Positions 7,205 to 16,212 are shown, numbered from the stretch's first letter. The stretch is DNA of 64,000 nt from Ignavibacteria bacterium (GCA_028714695.1 JAQTLX010000004.1:62001-126000); one strand, 5' to 3'. Numbers and translations are program-made. Notes: a model not told the origin generated them from the letters alone.

Positions 7205-9130
7205 TCAATAACTTAAAGTTATTAAAATTTTATATGTTCTCATCGGCATAGGATAGCCCGCTACCAGTTGATAATTTAAATTTGTAATATTGTTAACTTC
7301 AAATGCAATTCTGGATTTCAGCATCGCGATTTGTATTTTTGTATAAATATTGGCATCGACAAGAAATACTCTCTTAAGAGACGACGTGTTGATATAATCG
7401 GAATATCTTCTGCCGATGAAATTCCCGAATATAGAGACGCCTGAATCCTTGTATTTCAGTTCTGCGTTTACTTTAATCATATCCAGCGGGATATAGATCA
7501 ATTGTTTGTTAATCGAAGGATCTCCCGGATAATCTTCGGAAGTTTTCACCGATTTATTGTGAGAATAATTTGCGCTTAAAAACAGCGAACAATTCTTTGC
7601 GAATTCTTTTTTTGAAGTCATAACAATACTAATGACTTTCGAAGTAGATGAAGCAATATTCACCGGACTCCAGTAAGCGCCGCTGCCGGGTATCCAGAGA
7701 ATTTTATTGTCAGCGGATATATAATTAAAATTCACCTCAATGCTGTTGTCCCCTGCAAATTCGAATTCCGATAAAATTCCCGCATCTAAATTAAAAGCCC
7801 TTTCGGGAAGCAAATTCGAATTGCCGCCGGTCTTCCAGTATAATTCGTTGAAAGTCGGCGCGCGGAACGAATTCCCTGCGCTCGCGCGAAGTATAATCAG
7901 TCCGCTGTTGAAAGGCTTATAATTGGCGCCGAGTTTCGATGTAAAAACATTTTTACTGATGTCAGATATATTTTCAAATCTGGCTGAAGGAAATACTGAA
8001 AGATTTTCAAGAATTTTATACTCAAGATTGGAATAAAGCGATATTACGTTTCTTGATTTATTACCGGCAATTTCACCGCTCGTTATTCCTGCAGACAAAA
8101 AGTCCGTTCCGGAGAGAAGCCTGAGTTTAGAAGTATTAATCTGATAACTCGCGGATGCAGTTGCCGAGAGATTTCGGTAATAACTGTCATCGGACGGCGC
8201 GGATATGTATTTCATCAGATAATTCTGAAAATTAAGAGAAGCACGGAATGTATTTTTATTTTTGAATGTCCTGTCAAGATTGACTATCGAGTTCCACATT
8301 TCGTCAGTCTGGCGGGCATTCATAGGCGTATTTCCGCTTTCGACACCGGGAAGATGCCGTGTCTTGTAATCATAAAAACTTAGGAGATTAAGAATAAAAT
8401 TATCTCCGATATAAGAATACTGGACAAGCGCGTCATTTTTTTCAAAAGAATTGTTCGTTCTACGCTTTTTAATGTCCTCAGCCATATTGAAATAATAATA
8501 TTCAAAATCGTCGTCCGATTTTTCGGAATTAAACGACGTTTTAAATGAATGCTTTCCCGACGTTGAGTTAAAATCCAGACCGTAGTTTTTATAATTATAT
8601 GAACCAATGTTCATAAATGCCGAAGCGCCGAACCTTAACGGTTTCCCGGATTTTATATTATTGAATGTCATAATGTTAACTACACCGCTCATAGCATCGC
8701 TTCCGAAAAAGGAACTGCCGCCCGACGGCATTACTTCAATTGACTCAATATTATTGTTTGAAATAAGAGAAAGGTCAAACTGTGAATTCTGAACAGTATT
8801 CAATCTTGTACCGTTAATCATGAGAAGCGTATGCTCGGCATTCATTCCGTTTATAGAAATTGTTTTCAACGACGATTCGCCTCCGTATGATTTTATGAAA
8901 ACGTTATTTGCTTTCTGAAGGACATCGGAAATATGATTGCCGTTTGAATTGATTATTTTATTCCTGTCGAATGTCTGAATCGGAATAAAAGAATCCTCGT
9001 ATGTAAGCGAAATTCTGCTTGAAGAAATATTAATTAATGGAGTTGTGAAAATTAACGAATCGCTGTCTGTCTGCGTGTAAGCATTAGCAAAGGATAGAAC
9101 TAATAATATTGAAATGTAAATTTTTCTCAT
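7205..9130 (-). CDS. btuB: TonB-dependent vitamin B12 receptor, BtuB-like
   Basis: About 641 residues from ATG 9130 (an earlier in-frame TTG at 9139 is less likely). Signal peptide MRKIYISILLVLSFANAYT, then a plug domain with ISDVLQKANNVFIKSYGGE, ISINGMNAEHTLLMINGTRL and the plug-end signature SSFFGSDAMSGVVNIMTF. A 22-strand barrel with many alternating aromatic strands follows, ending in an aromatic residue (ILITLSY), as outer-membrane barrels do. Assignment to B12 rests on the riboswitch directly upstream and the cobO and btuG-like genes downstream; the protein length also fits BtuB. No btuCDF transporter genes are in the window. Confidence 0.9.
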   Translation of the reverse strand: MRKIYISILLVLSFANAYTQTDSDSLIFTTPLINISSSRISLTYEDSFIPIQTFDRNKIINSNGNHISDVLQKANNVFIKSYGGESSLKTISINGMNAEHTLLMINGTRLNTVQNSQFDLSLISNNNIESIEVMPSGGSSFFGSDAMSGVVNIMTFNNIKSGKPLRFGASAFMNIGSYNYKNYGLDFNSTSGKHSFKTSFNSEKSDDDFEYYYFNMAEDIKKRRTNNSFEKNDALVQYSYIGDNFILNLLSFYDYKTRHLPGVESGNTPMNARQTDEMWNSIVNLDRTFKNKNTFRASLNFQNYLMKYISAPSDDSYYRNLSATASASYQINTSKLRLLSGTDFLSAGITSGEIAGNKSRNVISLYSNLEYKILENLSVFPSARFENISDISKNVFTSKLGANYKPFNSGLIILRASAGNSFRAPTFNELYWKTGGNSNLLPERAFNLDAGILSEFEFAGDNSIEVNFNYISADNKILWIPGSGAYWSPVNIASSTSKVISIVMTSKKEFAKNCSLFLSANYSHNKSVKTSEDYPGDPSINKQLIYIPLDMIKVNAELKYKDSGVSIFGNFIGRRYSDYINTSSLKRVFLVDANIYTKIQIAMLKSRIAFEVNNITNLNYQLVAGYPMPMRTYKILITLSY

Positions 9131-9223
9131 TAAACTCAATTAAAGTCTGCGCTGAAACGAATATAAACCCTAATGAGTCTAATGGATTTCGTGTTCTTTC
9201 CAGCGAAGAACTTGAAAAAACGT

Positions 9224-9366
9224 GATTTTCGGCAGGTCTCCTGACTTATGAGCGCTTTCCCGTACACCTTCCCATTAGATAACAGTGGTTTACTATACAG
9301 GTCTTCTCATTTACAGTTGCGTGGACAGTTCCGGATTCACACCGGATTCCCTCTTTCGAAAAAACC
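9224..9366 (-). ncRNA. cobalamin riboswitch
   Basis: Read on the minus strand, the block contains the conserved AdoCbl-riboswitch core: GGGAATCCGGTGTGAATCC, GGAACTGTCC..GCAACTGTAA, the B12 box ACCACTGTTA and GGGAAGGTGTACGG, then AGTCAGGAGACCTGCC. A P1 helix can be drawn between UUUUCG (near 9357-9362) and CGAAAA (9226-9231). It lies 94 bases upstream of the btuB ATG and just after the dCMP deaminase gene. I see no terminator between it and btuB, which suggests translational control or a structure I cannot resolve by eye. A 6-bp hairpin GTTCTT/AAGAAC (9192-9210) lies between riboswitch and gene. Confidence 0.93.
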
Positions 9367-9376
9367 AAAAATCAAT

Positions 9377-9868
9377 TTAAAGAACTTTGTTATAATCTAA
9401 AATAATCTTTTTATTTCTGACTGTCAATTGTCTTTCTTTTACGCCTGACAGTTTAAACATTTTTCTTGACGCTTTTACCGAATCGGTATCTTTATATTTA
9501 TCGGAAAGGAAAACAACTTCCTTTATCCCTGACTGGATAATAAGTTTCGCGCACTCATTGCACGGAAAGAGATCGACATAAATTCGCGCGCCGTGCAGGT
9601 CCTTCGTGGAATTCAATATGGCATTCGCTTCCGCATGAACCACATAAGGATATTTTGTGAGATTAGGTTCATCCGCAGAACGTTCCCAGGGCAGATCATC
9701 ATCGGAACAGCCGATAGGAAATCCGTTATAACCGATACCGACTATTTTATTCAGAGAGTTCACAATACATGCGCCTACCTGCGTATTCGGATCTTTGCTT
9801 CTCTTCGACGAGAGAAGAGCAATACCCATAAAATATTCATCCCACGATATGTATTCCTGCCTCTTCAT
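9377..9868 (-). CDS. dCMP/cytidine deaminase family protein
   Basis: About 163 residues. Zinc-dependent deaminase with the signature H78-A-E80 and P-C103-xx-C106 (HAEANAIL...FPCNECAKL), the dCMP deaminase/ComEB layout. The likely reaction is dCMP to dUMP, feeding thymidylate synthesis. The N-terminal segment [20 protein letters not shown] and the VGACIV motif also match this group. It overlaps the upstream nucleotide-kinase gene by 4 bases (ATGA-type junction), so both probably act in deoxynucleotide metabolism. Last gene before the btuB riboswitch. Confidence 0.9.
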   Translation of the reverse strand: MKRQEYISWDEYFMGIALLSSKRSKDPNTQVGACIVNSLNKIVGIGYNGFPIGCSDDDLPWERSADEPNLTKYPYVVHAEANAILNSTKDLHGARIYVDLFPCNECAKLIIQSGIKEVVFLSDKYKDTDSVKASRKMFKLSGVKERQLTVRNKKIILDYNKVL

Positions 9869-10398
9869 AAGTATGATGAAAGTTTTTTATTTAATTCCGC
9901 CAGAGTTGTATCGTTAATTTCAGTGTAATCCGCGTATGCTATCGGACCGCCTTTATCAAGATTTTCTATTTCGCTGATATCCCTCGATTCCGCTTCTTTA
10001 TTCGTAAGCGGTCTGTAAGGTCTGTTTTTAAGGCGTTCGTAGCGGATTGATTTCGTAGTAAATATATTAAGAAGTTTGAACGATTCGCCGAATTCTCTTT
10101 TTAAAATTTTAAATTCTTCCCATGAATAAAGACTTTCGACTACTACGTTATTATCTTTCAGATATCCTTTGATTTTATCTATGCTTTTAATTGCCATAAC
10201 GCCCATGCCGAATTCTTTTCTTAAGTCTTCCCTTACAAGCCTTTCGTTTGCTTCCGCTATCTGAAGACCTCGTGATTTCAATTCTTCAATCACAACTTCG
10301 CCGAAATAAACTTTTTTGAAATTATTCGTTTCAAAGAAATTAACCGCTTCGGATTTACCCGAACCGCACATTCCGATAATCGCAATAATTCTGTTCAT
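9865..10398 (-). CDS. P-loop nucleotide kinase (UPF0200 / dephospho-CoA-kinase-like)
   Basis: About 177 residues. P-loop GMCGSGKS at residues 9-16, then [18 protein letters not shown] and [20 protein letters not shown], and R-rich LID-like [14 protein letters not shown]. This pattern resembles UPF0200 AAA-family kinases, best known from archaea and related to dephospho-CoA and nucleoside monophosphate kinases. Substrate unknown. The overlap with a dCMP deaminase gene suggests a nucleotide monophosphate, but that is inference from neighbourhood. It abuts the upstream lipoprotein gene with no gap. Confidence 0.7.
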   Translation of the reverse strand: MNRIIAIIGMCGSGKSEAVNFFETNNFKKVYFGEVVIEELKSRGLQIAEANERLVREDLRKEFGMGVMAIKSIDKIKGYLKDNNVVVESLYSWEEFKILKREFGESFKLLNIFTTKSIRYERLKNRPYRPLTNKEAESRDISEIENLDKGGPIAYADYTEINDTTLAELNKKLSSYL

Positions 10399-10821
10399 TT
10401 ATTTCAGGAATTGTTTTAAATTGTTTGTGGATGTTTCCGCGGATTCAAAGTATATTTCGTCTTCTTTCGGATTATAATATTTCTGTATAAGAATATTTTT
10501 TTCGGTTGTCCCTTCATAATATTTGAGAAGGAAAAGCGATGACGAAATTCTGTCTATGGTAACTTTCTGGCTGCCGGATAATTTCGGATATATATTATCC
10601 GTTAAGAAATCTTCAAGTTCAGGTTCATTCTCTTCATTCAGAATATCCTGCACAAGCGCCGAAGCGAATGCCTCAGCGGGCGTCATCTCTGTTGTGTCTT
10701 CAGAACTCTGATTCGTTTGTTCTGTGTTATCCGGCGTATTCTTAACGGTGTCTTTCTTTTTATCGCATCCGAATATTAAAACGGAAAAAACTATCAGGAT
10801 AGAAAATAAAACTCTCGTCAT
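10399..10821 (-). CDS. small lipoprotein of unknown function
   Basis: About 140 residues from the ATG at 10821. Lipoprotein signal with lipobox IFGC (Cys near residue 19), then a charged, Thr/Glu-rich linker (KKKDTVKNTPDNTEQTNQ...) and a small C-terminal domain of about 80 residues. An upstream in-frame start exists but would put 24 extra residues in front of the signal peptide and overlap the previous gene, so it is rejected. One base separates it from the acyltransferase stop codon. I do not recognise the domain. Its placement between a serine-palmitoyltransferase-like gene and nucleotide genes gives no clear role. Confidence 0.7.
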   Translation of the reverse strand: MTRVLFSILIVFSVLIFGCDKKKDTVKNTPDNTEQTNQSSEDTTEMTPAEAFASALVQDILNEENEPELEDFLTDNIYPKLSGSQKVTIDRISSSLFLLKYYEGTTEKNILIQKYYNPKEDEIYFESAETSTNNLKQFLK

Positions 10822-10822
10822 A

Positions 10823-12016
10823 TTAAATAACTCCCAGTTCTTTGCCGATTTTTTCAAACACTTCCAGAATTTTATCAAGATGCTTGTCTTCATGTGTTTC
10901 CATATAAGAAGTTCTCAGCATAGAAAGGTTCTGAGGCACACCCGGAGGTACGAATGCATTTACAAATACTCCGTTGTCGAACAGTTTTCTCCAGAAATGA
11001 AATACCTTCACATCATCGCCAAGTATTACGGGAACCACAGGCGTGATGCCGTCAAGAACGTTGAAGCCGAGACCCTTAAGTCCGTCTCTCATTTTTTTCG
11101 CATTCCTTCGAAGTTTATCCACTCTTTCGGGTTCTGCAATGAGAATTTTAAGTGCTGCTATTGCCGCTGCAACCGATGAAGGTGTCGGTGATGCAGAGAA
11201 AATAAGCGCTGCCGAATGATGTTTTAGAAAATTGATAACTCTTTCTTCGCCGACAACAAATCCGCCGAGAGATGCAAGCGTTTTTGAGAACGTGCCCATT
11301 ATCAAATCGACTTCATTATCAAGACCGAAATGCGATGCGGTTCCCCTTCCTCCGATTCCGATTACACCGAGAGAATGAGCATCGTCGACCATTATTCTTG
11401 CATTATATTTTTTACAAAGCGCTACAATACTCGGAAGGTCGACAATTGTACCCGATGTAGAAAATACACCGTCTGTTGCCAGCAATTTTGACGATTCCAG
11501 AGGAATATTCTTGAGCACTCTTTCAAGGTCTTTCATATCGCCGTGTTTGTAACGAACGAGTTCGGCCATTAATCCTTTTGCCATTAAAGTGCCGGAAACA
11601 ATACTGGCGTGGTTATCTTTATCGGAAATAATGTATTCGTCTTTGTTGACGAGTGTCGGAATTATGCCCTGAGCAGTTTGGTAACCTGTAGAATACAGTA
11701 AACAGGCTTCTTTTCCGAAGAATCCGGCAAGTTTATTCTCAAGTTCTATATGCAAATCAAGTGTTCCGGTAAGATATCTTGAACCCGAACATCCTGTACC
11801 GTATTTAAGAAGCGCTTTCTGCGCAGCCTCGATTACTTTAGGGTGTGTAGTCAGTCCGTGATAGTTATTAGAGCCTGCCATAATTATTTCACGTCCTTCT
11901 ATTTTCACAACAGGACCTTCATTTTGTTCTATAGGTCTGAAATAAGGATAGAATCCGGCGGCTTTGACTTCGTCAGCCCTCGTAAAAGTATAACACTTTG
12001 TAAATAAGTCGCTCAT
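10823..12016 (-). CDS. PLP-dependent alpha-oxoamine synthase, serine palmitoyltransferase-like
   Basis: About 397 residues from ATG 12016. Alpha-oxoamine synthase family (fold type I PLP): SNNYHGL near residue 50, [13 protein letters not shown], the [10 protein letters not shown] motif and the PLP-lysine segment [11 protein letters not shown]. The N terminus [20 protein letters not shown] is like the Bacteroidota proteins that condense serine with an acyl thioester to 3-ketosphinganine. The alternative is 2-amino-3-ketobutyrate CoA ligase (Kbl), a close homologue; no threonine dehydrogenase is nearby. A divergent extended SDR starts 97 bases away, which could supply the next reduction in sphingolipid synthesis. 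Family certain, substrate probable. Confidence 0.78.
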   Translation of the reverse strand: MSDLFTKCYTFTRADEVKAAGFYPYFRPIEQNEGPVVKIEGREIIMAGSNNYHGLTTHPKVIEAAQKALLKYGTGCSGSRYLTGTLDLHIELENKLAGFFGKEACLLYSTGYQTAQGIIPTLVNKDEYIISDKDNHASIVSGTLMAKGLMAELVRYKHGDMKDLERVLKNIPLESSKLLATDGVFSTSGTIVDLPSIVALCKKYNARIMVDDAHSLGVIGIGGRGTASHFGLDNEVDLIMGTFSKTLASLGGFVVGEERVINFLKHHSAALIFSASPTPSSVAAAIAALKILIAEPERVDKLRRNAKKMRDGLKGLGFNVLDGITPVVPVILGDDVKVFHFWRKLFDNGVFVNAFVPPGVPQNLSMLRTSYMETHEDKHLDKILEVFEKIGKELGVI

Positions 12017-12113
12017 TATATTCAATTATAGTTTACTTGCAGCAATTTTAACATAGAAAATACATATTATTATTAATAACTTCTACGATAAAAATACAAT
12101 AAGAATACAAAAA

Positions 12114-13094
12114 ATGAAAGCGTTTGTAACAGGTGCAACAGGTTTTGTAGGAAGTCATTTAGTTGATTTGCTATTAAAAGAAGGGTTTGAAGTTTATTGC
12201 CTGAAACGGAACACATCTTCCACAAAATGGCTCGACGGGAAGAATGTCAATTTTGTAAACGGCGATTTATTCTCAAATGAAGTTCTTGAAAACGTGATAA
12301 AAGACATGGATTATGTGTTTCACGTTGCAGGAGTAGTGAAAGCAAAAACAAAGGAAGAATTCGAAAGGGGTAACGTTCTTGCCACTAAGAATCTCGTTGA
12401 AATTACCGCAAAAGTAAATCCGGGTATAAAAAAGTTTATACATGTAAGTTCAGGTGCGGCGTGCGGACCGAATCCGGATTCCGAACCGTTGACGGAAGAA
12501 TATATCCCCCGCCCCATTACGTCTTACGGGATAACAAAAAGACAGGCGGAAAAAGAAGTTCTGAAATTCAGAGATATAATACCGGTTGTGATTGTCAGAC
12601 CTCCTGCAATTTATGGTCCGAGAGATACGGAAGTATTTATTTATTTCAAGACATTGAACAGCCGATTAAACACTATTATAGGCTTAAATGAAAAATATGT
12701 AAGCCTTATACATGTCGCCGATCTTGTTAATGGAATTTATCTGGCTGGTGTGAAAGATACAAAGAGCGGAGAAATTTTCTTTATAAGTTCAAACAGAGAC
12801 TATAACTGGGTCGAAGTAGGTAAGGTTGCATCCTCCGTTAGCGGAAAAAAGGCTCTTAAGATTCGCATACCTCATGCTGTTGTTTATACTGTAGGGGCCA
12901 TAGCACAGTTATTTTCAGTCTTCAGCAAAAAAGCGCCGACTTTGAATCTTGAAAAGTGCAAAGACATTACGAGGGAGCGCTGGGTATTTTCGAATTTGAA
13001 GGCTGTTAAACAATTAGGATTCAGGGAAAACTTTACTCTCGAAGAAGGATTCAGGGATACATTCGATTGGTATAAAAAACAGGGATGGTTATAA
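12114..13094 (+). CDS. NAD(P)-dependent epimerase/dehydratase-type (extended SDR) protein
   Basis: About 326 residues. N-terminal Rossmann motif TGATGFVGSH (GxxGxxG), the NNAG-equivalent HVAGVV near residue 70, catalytic YGITKRQAEKE (YxxxK) and RPPAIYGPRDTE. The C terminus (LNLEKCKDITRERWVFSNLKA) resembles 3-beta-HSD-like and CerR-like extended SDRs. CerR of Caulobacter reduces a ketosphingolipid intermediate and is also annotated as an epimerase. The divergent neighbour is a serine palmitoyltransferase-like enzyme, so a role in sphingolipid reduction is a reasonable guess, but sugar-nucleotide or steroid-like substrates are possible. Ten bases from argS downstream. Confidence 0.75.
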   Translation: MKAFVTGATGFVGSHLVDLLLKEGFEVYCLKRNTSSTKWLDGKNVNFVNGDLFSNEVLENVIKDMDYVFHVAGVVKAKTKEEFERGNVLATKNLVEITAKVNPGIKKFIHVSSGAACGPNPDSEPLTEEYIPRPITSYGITKRQAEKEVLKFRDIIPVVIVRPPAIYGPRDTEVFIYFKTLNSRLNTIIGLNEKYVSLIHVADLVNGIYLAGVKDTKSGEIFFISSNRDYNWVEVGKVASSVSGKKALKIRIPHAVVYTVGAIAQLFSVFSKKAPTLNLEKCKDITRERWVFSNLKAVKQLGFRENFTLEEGFRDTFDWYKKQGWL

Positions 13095-13104
13095 AGGAAT
13101 AAGA

Positions 13105-14742
13105 ATGAAAGAAAAAATCGTAAATATAATTGATGAAATATTAAGGAAGAAAGAGTTTCCTTCAGTAAATTACAGTCTGGAACCTTCAAAGAATCCGGAT
13201 TTCGGTGATTTATCAGCAAATGCCGCTCTGCTGCTTGCAAAACAGTTAAAGAAAAATCCGAGGGATATTGCAAAAGAAATTTCCGCCGAACTTGAAAAAC
13301 ATACCGACATTTTCACGAAAGTTGAAATCGCAGGTGCGGGATTTATTAATCTGTTTGTAAATAATTCGGTTTATCTCAATGTTCTTCCTGTAATACTTGA
13401 AAAGCAATCCGAATACGGCAAATCGAAAATAAATAATGGCAAGAAGGCAAATCTTGAATGGGTAAGCGCAAACCCGACGGGTCCACTGCATGCGGGACAC
13501 GGTAGACAAGTGTGTCTCGGGAAAGCAATTGCAAATCTTCTCGAATGGAGCGGATACGAGGTCACAAGGGAATATTATTATAATGATGCGGGCAACCAGA
13601 TGAATAATCTTGCAAAATCGGTTTATGCAAGATATATGCAGAAATTCGACAAAGATTATCCGTTTCCCGAAGACGGATATAACGGCGATTATATTAGAGA
13701 ATGCGCAGATAAAATCTTTGCTGAAAAAGGCGATTCATTGAAGGAGCCTGATAATCTTGATTATTTCAAAGAAACTGCCGAAAAAAACAACTTTGATAAA
13801 ATCCGCAGTACATTGCAGACACTTGGCGTGAAACACGACATTTATTTCAACGAAACGGACCTTTATAAGAATAAGGATATAGAAAAACTTCTCGCCGATT
13901 TCAAAAAGATGGGAGCAAGCCGGGAAGAAGAAGGCGCTGTGTGGCTCAAGATGGATAAAAGCAGATTCCAGAAGGATAAAGTAATTGTCAAATCAACCGG
14001 AGAACCGACTTACCGTTTACCCGATATGGCTTATCATATAAATAAAATCAAACGCGGGTTCGATTATATAATAGATATTTTCGGTTCCGACCACGGCGAT
14101 ACTTATAAAGAAGTACTCTACGGTATGGAACTGGCGGGATATAAAACGGATAATATAAAAGTTATTATACATCAGATGGTCACATTTAAAATCGGAGACC
14201 AGTCGGTTAAGATGAGCAAGAGAAGCGATAATGTTTATTATCTGGACGACCTTATCAATGATGTTGGTGTTGACGCGACTCAGTTCTTCTTCGTAATGAG
14301 GGCTGCGAATACACATCTTGACTTTGACATTGAACTTGCGAAGGAACAGTCGGACAAGAATCCCGTATATTACCTTCAGTACGCCTACGCAAGAATCAGC
14401 GGTATTTTCAGAAATGCGAAAGAAAATCTTCCGTCTGATATATTCGGCAATGAATTTAAACTGGATCTTCTAAATGCGCCGGAAGAAATCGATTTACTTA
14501 AAGTTCTCTCAGGATTTCCGGAAGAAATCGTGAATGTTTCGCAAACTCTTGAACCTCATAAAATAATAACGTACCTGAACGGCGTTGCGGAATCCTTCCA
14601 TAAATTCTATCACAATAACAGAGTCATAAATACCGAAGATATGGAAACAACAAAAGCGCGTCTGAAACTATGCCTTGCTGCGGCTACGGTGCTTAAAAAC
14701 GGATTTGAAATTATCGGTATAAATGCACCTGAAAGAATGTGA
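13105..14742 (+). CDS. argS: arginyl-tRNA synthetase
   Basis: About 545 residues, normal length. Class I synthetase charging tRNA-Arg. N-terminal Add-1 domain, the HIGH-type motif in ANPTGPLHAGHGRQ (about residues 119-132), the KMSKS-type motif as VKMSKRSDN, and an alpha-helical C-terminal anticodon-binding domain ending near INAPERM. The ATG is preceded by AAGGAATAAGA. Co-directional with the upstream SDR, probably the same transcript. Confidence 0.96.
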   Translation: MKEKIVNIIDEILRKKEFPSVNYSLEPSKNPDFGDLSANAALLLAKQLKKNPRDIAKEISAELEKHTDIFTKVEIAGAGFINLFVNNSVYLNVLPVILEKQSEYGKSKINNGKKANLEWVSANPTGPLHAGHGRQVCLGKAIANLLEWSGYEVTREYYYNDAGNQMNNLAKSVYARYMQKFDKDYPFPEDGYNGDYIRECADKIFAEKGDSLKEPDNLDYFKETAEKNNFDKIRSTLQTLGVKHDIYFNETDLYKNKDIEKLLADFKKMGASREEEGAVWLKMDKSRFQKDKVIVKSTGEPTYRLPDMAYHINKIKRGFDYIIDIFGSDHGDTYKEVLYGMELAGYKTDNIKVIIHQMVTFKIGDQSVKMSKRSDNVYYLDDLINDVGVDATQFFFVMRAANTHLDFDIELAKEQSDKNPVYYLQYAYARISGIFRNAKENLPSDIFGNEFKLDLLNAPEEIDLLKVLSGFPEEIVNVSQTLEPHKIITYLNGVAESFHKFYHNNRVINTEDMETTKARLKLCLAAATVLKNGFEIIGINAPERM

Positions 14743-14785
14743 AAAATAATATTGAAACAAGAAAATGAATTGCATAATTTATCAC

Positions 14786-15307
14786 ATGAGAAAAATTTTA
14801 ATTCTAATCCTGATTTTATTGCCGGTAATATTATCTGCACAGGATAAAAACGAGAAACTCGGCATACCGGAAGAAACGAAGTTAGGTCTATTCTATTATA
14901 ATTACGGAGACAAGAACAAGGCAAACATCGAAGTCCTGGTATGGGGCTCTATCAGAAGCCCGGGGAAATATCTTATTCCGCAGGGCACAACACTGATTGA
15001 TCTTCTCACGCTTTGCGGCGGACCAATGACTGAAACAAAACTCAAAGACATAAGACTTGTCAGACTCAAAAATGATTCACTTGGCGTTAAGGAGGATAAG
15101 GTTATCAATTTAGATTATAACGATTTTCTTTGGGAAGACAAGATATCCAATCCGGCAAAGTTCAATCCTGTTTTGCTCCCCGGCGACATGGTTATCTTCC
15201 CTCTCGAACAGAAATTCAGTTTGAGGGATAATTTGTATCTTATACTTTCAATTACTTCGACACTTGTTTCGATAACAACTTTCCTCGTTACCGTTCTTCG
15301 TAAATAA
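14786..15307 (+). CDS. SLBB-domain secreted or membrane protein
   Basis: About 173 residues from the ATG at 14786; the earlier ATG at 14765 would add seven residues before the signal peptide. Signal peptide MRKILILILILLPVILSA, then a soluble-ligand-binding beta-grasp (SLBB) domain (VEVLVWGSIRSPGKYLIPQG-T-LIDLLTLCGG), and a C-terminal membrane helix (LYLILSITSTLVSITTFLVTV). SLBB domains are typical of polysaccharide-export outer-membrane proteins, but this protein lacks the usual N-terminal Poly_export domain and there are no export genes nearby. Its role cannot be named. A bidirectional terminator follows. Confidence 0.7.
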   Translation: MRKILILILILLPVILSAQDKNEKLGIPEETKLGLFYYNYGDKNKANIEVLVWGSIRSPGKYLIPQGTTLIDLLTLCGGPMTETKLKDIRLVRLKNDSLGVKEDKVINLDYNDFLWEDKISNPAKFNPVLLPGDMVIFPLEQKFSLRDNLYLILSITSTLVSITTFLVTVLRK

Positions 15308-15330
15308 ATTAAAGTTTTGTATATAATAAA

Positions 15331-15360
15331 AAAGGCAGTGTTTTCACACTGCCTTTTTTT
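15331..15360. terminator. bidirectional intrinsic terminator
   Basis: Stem GGCAGTG-TTTTCA-CACTGCC (15334-15353) flanked by an A run on the left and a T run on the right. It serves the plus-strand SLBB gene and the minus-strand lysine-rich gene, which converge here. Confidence 0.85.
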
Positions 15361-15376
15361 ATAAGTAAGAAAAAAC

Positions 15377-15958
15377 TTATTTCTTCTTTTCGTCTTTTTT
15401 AGGTTCTTCTTTCTTTACGTCTTTCTTGTCTTTCTTTTCTTCTTTCTTTACTTCTTTCTTATCTTTCTTGTCTTCTTTCTTATCTTTCTTGTCTTCCTTC
15501 TTTACGTCTTTCTTGTCTTTCTTTTCTTCCTTCTTTACGTCTTTCTTATCTTTCTTGTCTTCTTTCTTTACTTCTTTGTTATCGCCTTCTACTTTTTCTT
15601 TTCTGACTTTTTTCTTGGGTGTCAGTTTGTAGAATTTATCTTTCATCGGGGTCCATTTTGTTACCTGGTCTTTTGTTAAGATTTTTTCTACTTCTGTGTT
15701 TACGCCAGCCTGTAATTTTGTCATTTCTGTTTCGAGGCCTTTTTTATCCATTTTCTTTGCCTTTAAATCATCAACTTTCATTTCATAATTTAAATAGGCC
15801 GGATAAACTTTCATATACTGCTCGTTGGTTAATTTGAGCTTTTTGTAGAGATAATCTGCTTTCCATCCTGCTCTATCGCCGGGGAAATTCTTAGCGAATG
15901 CGGCTCCGAAGAATCCGAATACTACTAAAAGTACTACTAATGCTTTGATCTTTGACAT
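15377..15958 (-). CDS. secreted protein with lysine/glutamate/aspartate-rich repetitive tail
   Basis: About 193 residues. Signal peptide (KIKALVVLLVVFGFFGAAFAK), a ~90-residue domain with LTNEQYMKVYPAYLNYE and LTKDQVTKWTPM, patterns like the LTxxQ repeats of Spy/CpxP-type periplasmic proteins, then a tail of about 75 residues made of KKDKKDVKKEE-type units with a period near 11 residues. The tail is extremely charged, almost entirely K, E and D, and likely disordered or a single long helix. Its DNA is a pyrimidine-rich repeat. Function unknown; binding to anionic envelope polymers is a guess. The start ATG follows an AT-rich leader with no clear promoter. Confidence 0.75.
   Translation of the reverse strand: MSKIKALVVLLVVFGFFGAAFAKNFPGDRAGWKADYLYKKLKLTNEQYMKVYPAYLNYEMKVDDLKAKKMDKKGLETEMTKLQAGVNTEVEKILTKDQVTKWTPMKDKFYKLTPKKKVRKEKVEGDNKEVKKEDKKDKKDVKKEEKKDKKDVKKEDKKDKKEDKKDKKEVKKEEKKDKKDVKKEEPKKDEKKK
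15380..15590. repeat. in-gene repeat array encoding the Lys-rich tail
   Basis: Imperfect direct repeats of about 33 bases on the plus strand (TTCTTTACGTCTTTCTTGTC variants) with near-pure pyrimidine content. They lie inside the minus-strand lysine-rich gene. Such tracts are prone to unit-number change. Confidence 0.7.
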
Positions 15959-16212
15959 TTTCGTTAAATTTTTTTTTATTTAAAAAAGGTTAATTTAATT
16001 AACTCTCAAATATGAGTAGAATAATTTTAAAAGTAAATATTATTTTTAATCTACAAGTTTATTTATAGATTGCGAACTTCTATTAAAGGTTTTGTTAAAT
16101 GTATCTACAAATTGACTCACTTTGAGTCTAAAAAAGTGTACGGTATTAAATTACAGAAATAATTGAAAATTTTATGATAACAAATTATGGGAGAAATTAT
16201 TAAATTAAAAGT

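Noticed and set aside
15426-15632. Plus-strand frame rich in Ser and Phe opposite the Lys-rich tail
   Set aside because: It is the complement of the lysine repeat (AAG/AAA read as CTT/TTT). Pure compositional artefact.
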